Source of the DNA: Nemophila menziesii
Taxonomy: Eukaryota; Streptophyta; Magnoliopsida; Boraginales; Hydrophyllaceae
DNA length: 64,000 bases
Assembly: GCA_029959085.1 (NCBI GenBank)
Contig: JARWIR010000008.1
Coordinates: 7,006,001 to 7,070,000, forward strand
Direction of reading: 5' to 3'
Shown here: positions 59,814 to 64,000 of the stretch, in pieces
Layout of the letters: each line of letters begins with the position of its first letter
Numbering within the stretch: the stretch's first letter is position 1
Translations under genes and position numbers: made by a program
Notes under the pieces: model-generated
The model's database searches: none
What the model saw: only the letters and a program-made list of their open reading frames with translations
Told to the model about the DNA's origin: nothing

Positions 59814-60129
59814 GAACATAAATCGACATCCTATTTTATTTTTTACAGATGGTATGACGTGGCATTATATCATTCGATAGCAGACGTTATACTTCGTTAT
59901 TATTACGTGTGCAGCCACAGTCACCAGACGGTAGTCAAAATACCAGAAGCCCCAATAAAAAAATATACAACTTATTAAGCAGAATGTACAACTCCTAGTA
60001 AAAAAGAAGATCATCATTTTATCTCCCATAAACCTTATCAATCTCTCTCCCTATGTGTAAATATACAGATAACATACATATATAATGTATGTGTAAAGAT
60101 ATTTAAATTTTTTTATCGTGAATAAATCG

Positions 60130-62704
60130 ATGGCGTTTGTATCCAACAGACGGAAGCTTTCGTTCGACGTATTAAACTTTGCAGAGGACGACGACGACGT
60201 TGTTTTGACCCCCTTAAGCCGATCCAGCTCCGATCCTACTGACATCTTGAACGGAGATGTGATGAACGATATTCCGACCGTGAAGAAAAAGAGGAACAGA
60301 AAAAAGAGAAACAAAAAATCAAGCATATCATATGGAAGCATTTGTGAGGAATCTCTACTTAACGGTGACGATTTCAGCAAATGTGACGGCGGAGTAAACG
60401 GCGGAGGTGGTGATTCGTATTTAAATACTAACGGCGTTGCAATTAGCAACAGAAATTTTTATAATTACAGTGCGGCACAGTGTAGTACGGTGACGGAAGA
60501 GGAGGTCTTGCTAAAGGAAAGCGAAGGGAGTGAGAGTAATTGTAATTTTGGTGTTGTTAATGGAGAATTAAGACAAAGGAATGTGAATGTGATGAAAGGA
60601 GGAATTGAAGAGGCTCGCAAAACTGTGTCTTTCGATGAGTTTACGAAGAACGAGAGTAGTGAGATTGATAATAATCAATGGAGTGAAACAAATGGGAGAA
60701 TTTTGGATCAAAGGAGTGAAACAAATACGAGAATTTTAGATCAAAGGATGGGAACAAATGGGAGAATTTTGGAGAAAGAAGAGTCATTAGATTGGAAGAA
60801 ATTAATGGTTGAAGATCTTCATCGTGAGTATCAACATTCCTTGTTATAAAAACTAATATTTTATATTCTGAATCTTATGTTTGAGCTACAATGTTTGTGA
60901 TATTAAGGATTCAAGTTTGTTTTTTCCTTTGTCAGAAGCATACCCTATAGAAAGGTCCCCTGTGAAATACTTAATGGAAGATATGCTGACTGGGCATTCC
61001 TTAACAAGTACAGTCACACTTTCTAACGAAAAGGAACGAGAAAGAGTTTACGATACTATATTTCGCTTACCATGGAGATGTGAACTGGTAAAGAAATTAC
61101 TCTTCTTATTTTTAATTATTAAATCTTACTTTCATTGAATTTTGCAGCTTATAGATGTGGGATTTTATGTATGCATGGATTCATTTTTATCACTTTTAAC
61201 TATCATGCCAATGAGGATGGTTTTAACCTTATGGAGGATTATTAAAGAACGGTTTGTTATTTGTTATTTGTTAATTCTCTCAACTTTTCATATTTTGTAT
61301 GAATTTAATATTAGTTTTTTTATATATACCAGGAAATTCAAAAGACCTTCATCAGCTGAGCTATCTGATTTCGGTTGTTTTATTGTTTTAATCAGTGGAG
61401 TTACTTTACTACAACAAACAGGTTAACTAACTAACTAACTAATCAAATTCAATCTTAACCGTTCATTTCCTTAATTCTGTCTCGTTATTTGTTATTTACC
61501 TCAGATATTAGCTTAATCTATCATATGATTCGAGGTCAAGGAATTATTAAACTATACGTGGTATACAATGTCTTGGAGGTGAGAACTCAATCACCATGTA
61601 TGTTTTTTCTGCATTATTTAGTCTTCACTCTTTTATAGTTTTTACATTTTTACCCCTTGACTTGATAAACAGATATTTGATAAACTATGTCAAAGTTTTG
61701 TTGGAGATGTAATGCAAACACTATTTAACTCAGCAGATGAGTTATCAAAATCTTCACCAGAAAAACTAAACTATTGGCTATGGAGATACATTTCAGATGA
61801 ATTATTAGCTATGGCTTCTTCAAATATCCTTTAATTTCTATAATTTAATTTCTTTTTCAACATAACAACACATTTTTAGATTCCTTAACTTATAAACACT
61901 TGTCCATTCATTCATTTTATTAGCTCAAGCTGTTACTTTATCCACATGTATAGTTGCTCATAACAACGCACTATTTGCTCTCCTAGTATCAAACAATTTT
62001 GCCGAGATTAAAAGTAACGTTTTTAAACGTTTCAGTAAAGAAAACATTCATAGCATTGTATATGCAGATTCGGTTGAACGGTTTCATATTTCAGCGTTTT
62101 TATTATTCGTTTTAGCTCAAAATATATTAGAAGCTGAAGGTCCTTGGTTCGAAAATTTCATATCCGTAAGTCAAATTACTTAAAATAAAAAAATATTATT
62201 TATTTTACCTAATATGTTTAATTTAAATCACGCAGAATGCTTTAGTTGTTTATATATGTGAAGTAATGATTGATATAATCAAACATTCATTCATTGCGAA
62301 ATTCAACGAAATTAAACCTATCGCATTTTCAGAATTTCTCGAAGATTTATCTAAACAGGTAAATAAATAAATAAATAAATTTTGGACAGTTTTGTTTTAT
62401 GACTAAATGTTTCTTTGTTTTGTTTATATAATAGACGCTAAATATTGAAGGAGAAGTAGGGAAGAAAAAGCTGATATTTATACCAATAGCTCCAGCTTGT
62501 TTAGTAATTAGAGTATTACAACCTGTTTTCGCAGCTCATTTACCGTATAATCCTCTACCATGGAGGCTATTTTGGGTATTTTTATTGACAGCTTTAACAT
62601 TTGTAATGCTTGCGAGTTTAAAAGTGTTGGTAAGTATGGGACTAAAGAAGCATGCTCGATGGTATGTTAGAAGATGCGAGAAAAGGAAACTTCACACAGA
62701 TTAG
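60130..62704 (+). CDS. POD1: POLLEN DEFECTIVE IN GUIDANCE 1-like / TAPT1 family membrane protein, 9 coding exons
   Basis: POD1 of Arabidopsis is an endoplasmic-reticulum membrane protein of the TAPT1/DUF747 family, reported to act with calreticulin 3 in pollen-tube guidance and embryo patterning. My exons: 60130-60823, 60936-61087, 61148-61251, 61333-61421, 61505-61578, 61673-61823, 61900-62165, 62236-62358, 62435-62704, about 640 aa. The start is MAFVSNRRKLSFDVLNFAED; an ATG at 60130 is the first in frame. Residues 1-230 are polar and low complexity, with a basic KKKRNRKKRNKK patch and a triple SETNGRILDQR repeat. The TAPT1 domain follows (ERERVYDTIFRLPWRCEL, DVGFYVCMDSFLSLLTIMPM, VAHNNALFALLVSNNFAEIK, KRFSKENIHSIVYADSVERF), with several hydrophobic helices. 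Intron 6 is AT-AC (separate entry); the rest are GT-AG. No lesion. Confidence 0.94.
60690..60775 (+). repeat. In-frame 33-bp-type repeat in POD1 exon 1
   Basis: Three adjacent copies encode SETNGRILDQR, SETNTRILDQR and GTNGRILEKEE in the variable N-terminal region. Confidence 0.8.
61824..61899 (+). other. U12-type AT-AC intron in POD1
   Basis: No GT-AG junction keeps the TAPT1 reading frame here, whereas an AT-AC intron does. It begins atatccttt (61824-61832), has the branch-site ttccttaac (61881-61889) and ends ac at 61899, about 11 bases after the branch A. All three match the minor-spliceosome consensus exactly. The junction joins the codon parts A and TT into Ile in MASS-I-VHSFILLAQA, agreeing with the conserved family sequence. 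Its length is 76 bp. Confidence 0.93.
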
Positions 62705-63440
62705 AGAAACAGAACAGAAACAGAGGCTTTTTTAAATATGTGTAGAAAAGTCACGAATACATAACTTTTGCTGCTTTTATTATACTATTTGTGTTTATCA
62801 AAGGATGTTTTTTTTTTTTTTTTAGTATTATCATTTAATTTTGATGTAGTTTACATTTACTTTATAACAACTAAGATTAGTAAAGTCCCACCAAAAAGAA
62901 AGAGGGACCATGAAATGATTTTTTGGCAATAATGTGATTAATATAGGATACCATAAAAAAGTAGAATTTTTTATTTTTAAAGATTTGCTTAGCTGGATCA
63001 TCATTTCCAGATTTTGTTCCATTCAGTTATCTTTTCCATTTTTCCCCATTTTTCTTTCAAATAGAATCAATGTCTAAGTGCATACACAAATTTTTCTAAT
63101 ACATTTAAAAACTTACAATTTATATTCAAAATCACTTTAATTTAAAACCAAACCACATGGATAAAATTTAATTTTGTGATCTTTTATCACGGAATACTCT
63201 AAATAAAGTAAAATTTAAATACATAAGGTTTGTTGAAGAGAGATTTGACAAATAAAAAAAAGTTGAAGAGAGATAAAATAATGTGGGAGAAGAGAATATG
63301 AATAGTACCTTACCAAAATAAATTAATAATTAATAGTACCATTTTCAGCTAAAATTATTGCATAAATATATACTTAATTTAATATCTTTTCCCCATAAAT
63401 TTAGCCTTAAAAAATGTGAAAGAAACTTTTTGGAAAGACA
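62705..63440. other. POD1 3' region and spacer
   Basis: AT-rich, with a run of T at about 62808-62824. No gene, terminal repeat or structured element is recognised; the minus-strand ORF at 62831-63022 has no domain. Confidence 0.5.
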
Positions 63441-63769
63441 AAACGGCGCCTCCTCTTCTCCGCAAGCAATGGCCAAGATTGACGACAAACGGCATTGGGA
63501 TCGCGCCACGTGTCCATACCATCTAATTCTTGATTAACTGGACCCCAAGATTATGCAACCTTTTCCCGCCAATAGCAGGACCATAATGTCTGTGAATAGC
63601 TGCTTTTATACGAAGATCTCTTTTGTTACTAAAATTACTTTTTCTACTTTCTAGTTATAAAATTCCCATTTGCTTCTTTCTTTTTCTTCTCCCTTTTCAC
63701 TCTCTTTTCTTTTTTTCTCATATTTACTTGTTCTTCATCAACTCAAATCGTTCCCCATTAATTAAAATG
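63441..63769 (+). promoter_or_regulatory. Promoter and leader of a gene that continues past the right edge
   Basis: Motifs in order: ggcgcc at 63446, a G-box cacgtg (63507-63512) in gccacgtgtcc, an E2F-type tttcccgcc (63562-63570), a TATA-like tataaaa (63656-63662), then a strongly CT-rich leader (63670-63720). An ATG at 63767-63769 is followed at once by gttagt, a possible donor, so the first coding exon could be the start codon alone. E2F sites suggest S-phase expression, but the gene body is outside the window and cannot be named. Confidence 0.45.
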
Positions 63770-64000
63770 GTTAGTACATAAATTTTAAATTCTTCCATTA
63801 TTTCAATTAGTGTATTATTAATTTCTTTCGATTCTTGATTATGAATTTCATTCATTTTAGTTAAGCTAATTACTTAATGTAGATTTAGTATATTTGGAGA
63901 TATCGATCAATTTCAGGTTACGAATACTAAATTGCATATATAAATGTTATCAATTAATCTCAACTTTTCGAATTTACTTATAGATTAGTGTTACGTTCTC

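Noticed and set aside
59623..59829. 68-residue minus-strand ORF with repeated RQGRFPSRT-like units
   Set aside because: It is a translation of the 16-bp minisatellite inside a MITE.
61824..61860. Reading POD1 exon 6 straight through to the stop after MASSNIL
   Set aside because: It would truncate the conserved TAPT1 domain; the AT-AC junction restores it exactly.

Overview
This is a nuclear window from a eudicot plant, AT-rich and dense in transposable elements. The evidence is spliced genes with plant-type exon/intron structure, a plant THO2, a POD1/TAPT1 gene, an F-box/FBA gene, a G-type lectin receptor kinase, and plant Ty3 (Athila-like) and Ty1 (SIRE-like) LTR retrotransposons. The species cannot be fixed from the sequence. 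All four identified host genes are on the + strand.

Layout. 1-11392 is a nest of retroelements: the tail of a + Athila-like LTR, then a minus-strand reduced Athila-like element whose LTR is split by a complete, TSD-bounded non-autonomous SIRE-like element (4353-9875). 11393-12640 is intergenic with short tandem duplications. 13022-24144 is THO2, which I could splice into 33 coding exons (about 1730 aa). A large foldback element (24441-25381) follows it. 25382-36675 is a second retroelement tract: Athila leader remnants, a 5'-truncated LINE with an open RNase H ORF, LTR remnants of both orientations, and a decayed minus-strand Athila-type gag-pol. 37078-38289 is an F-box gene. A tRNA-type SINE (40117-40861) is split by a hAT MITE. 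41519-43918 is an intact single-exon receptor kinase. 44600-57238 is a three-level nest: a minus LTR interrupted by a complete, internally deleted + Athila element (45253-56417, TSD aatcc), whose right LTR is in turn interrupted by a SIRE-like solo LTR (TSD cttac; the left LTR preserves the empty site). 57640-59420 is a decayed LINE split by a second hAT MITE. A Mutator-type MITE with a 16-bp minisatellite (59542-59813) lies just upstream of the POD1/TAPT1 gene (60130-62704, 9 coding exons). The right edge looks like the promoter of another gene.

Most notable observations: a textbook U12-type AT-AC intron in the POD1 gene; the fully resolved nesting hierarchy with exact target-site duplications; a gag-protease-integrase-tail fusion that replaces pol in an otherwise structurally complete Athila element; and GC-rich palindromic GCGGTRTACCGC-like motifs that recur in the non-coding parts of unrelated retroelement families. 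I found no CRISPR array, rRNA or tRNA gene, and no clearly new multi-gene system.
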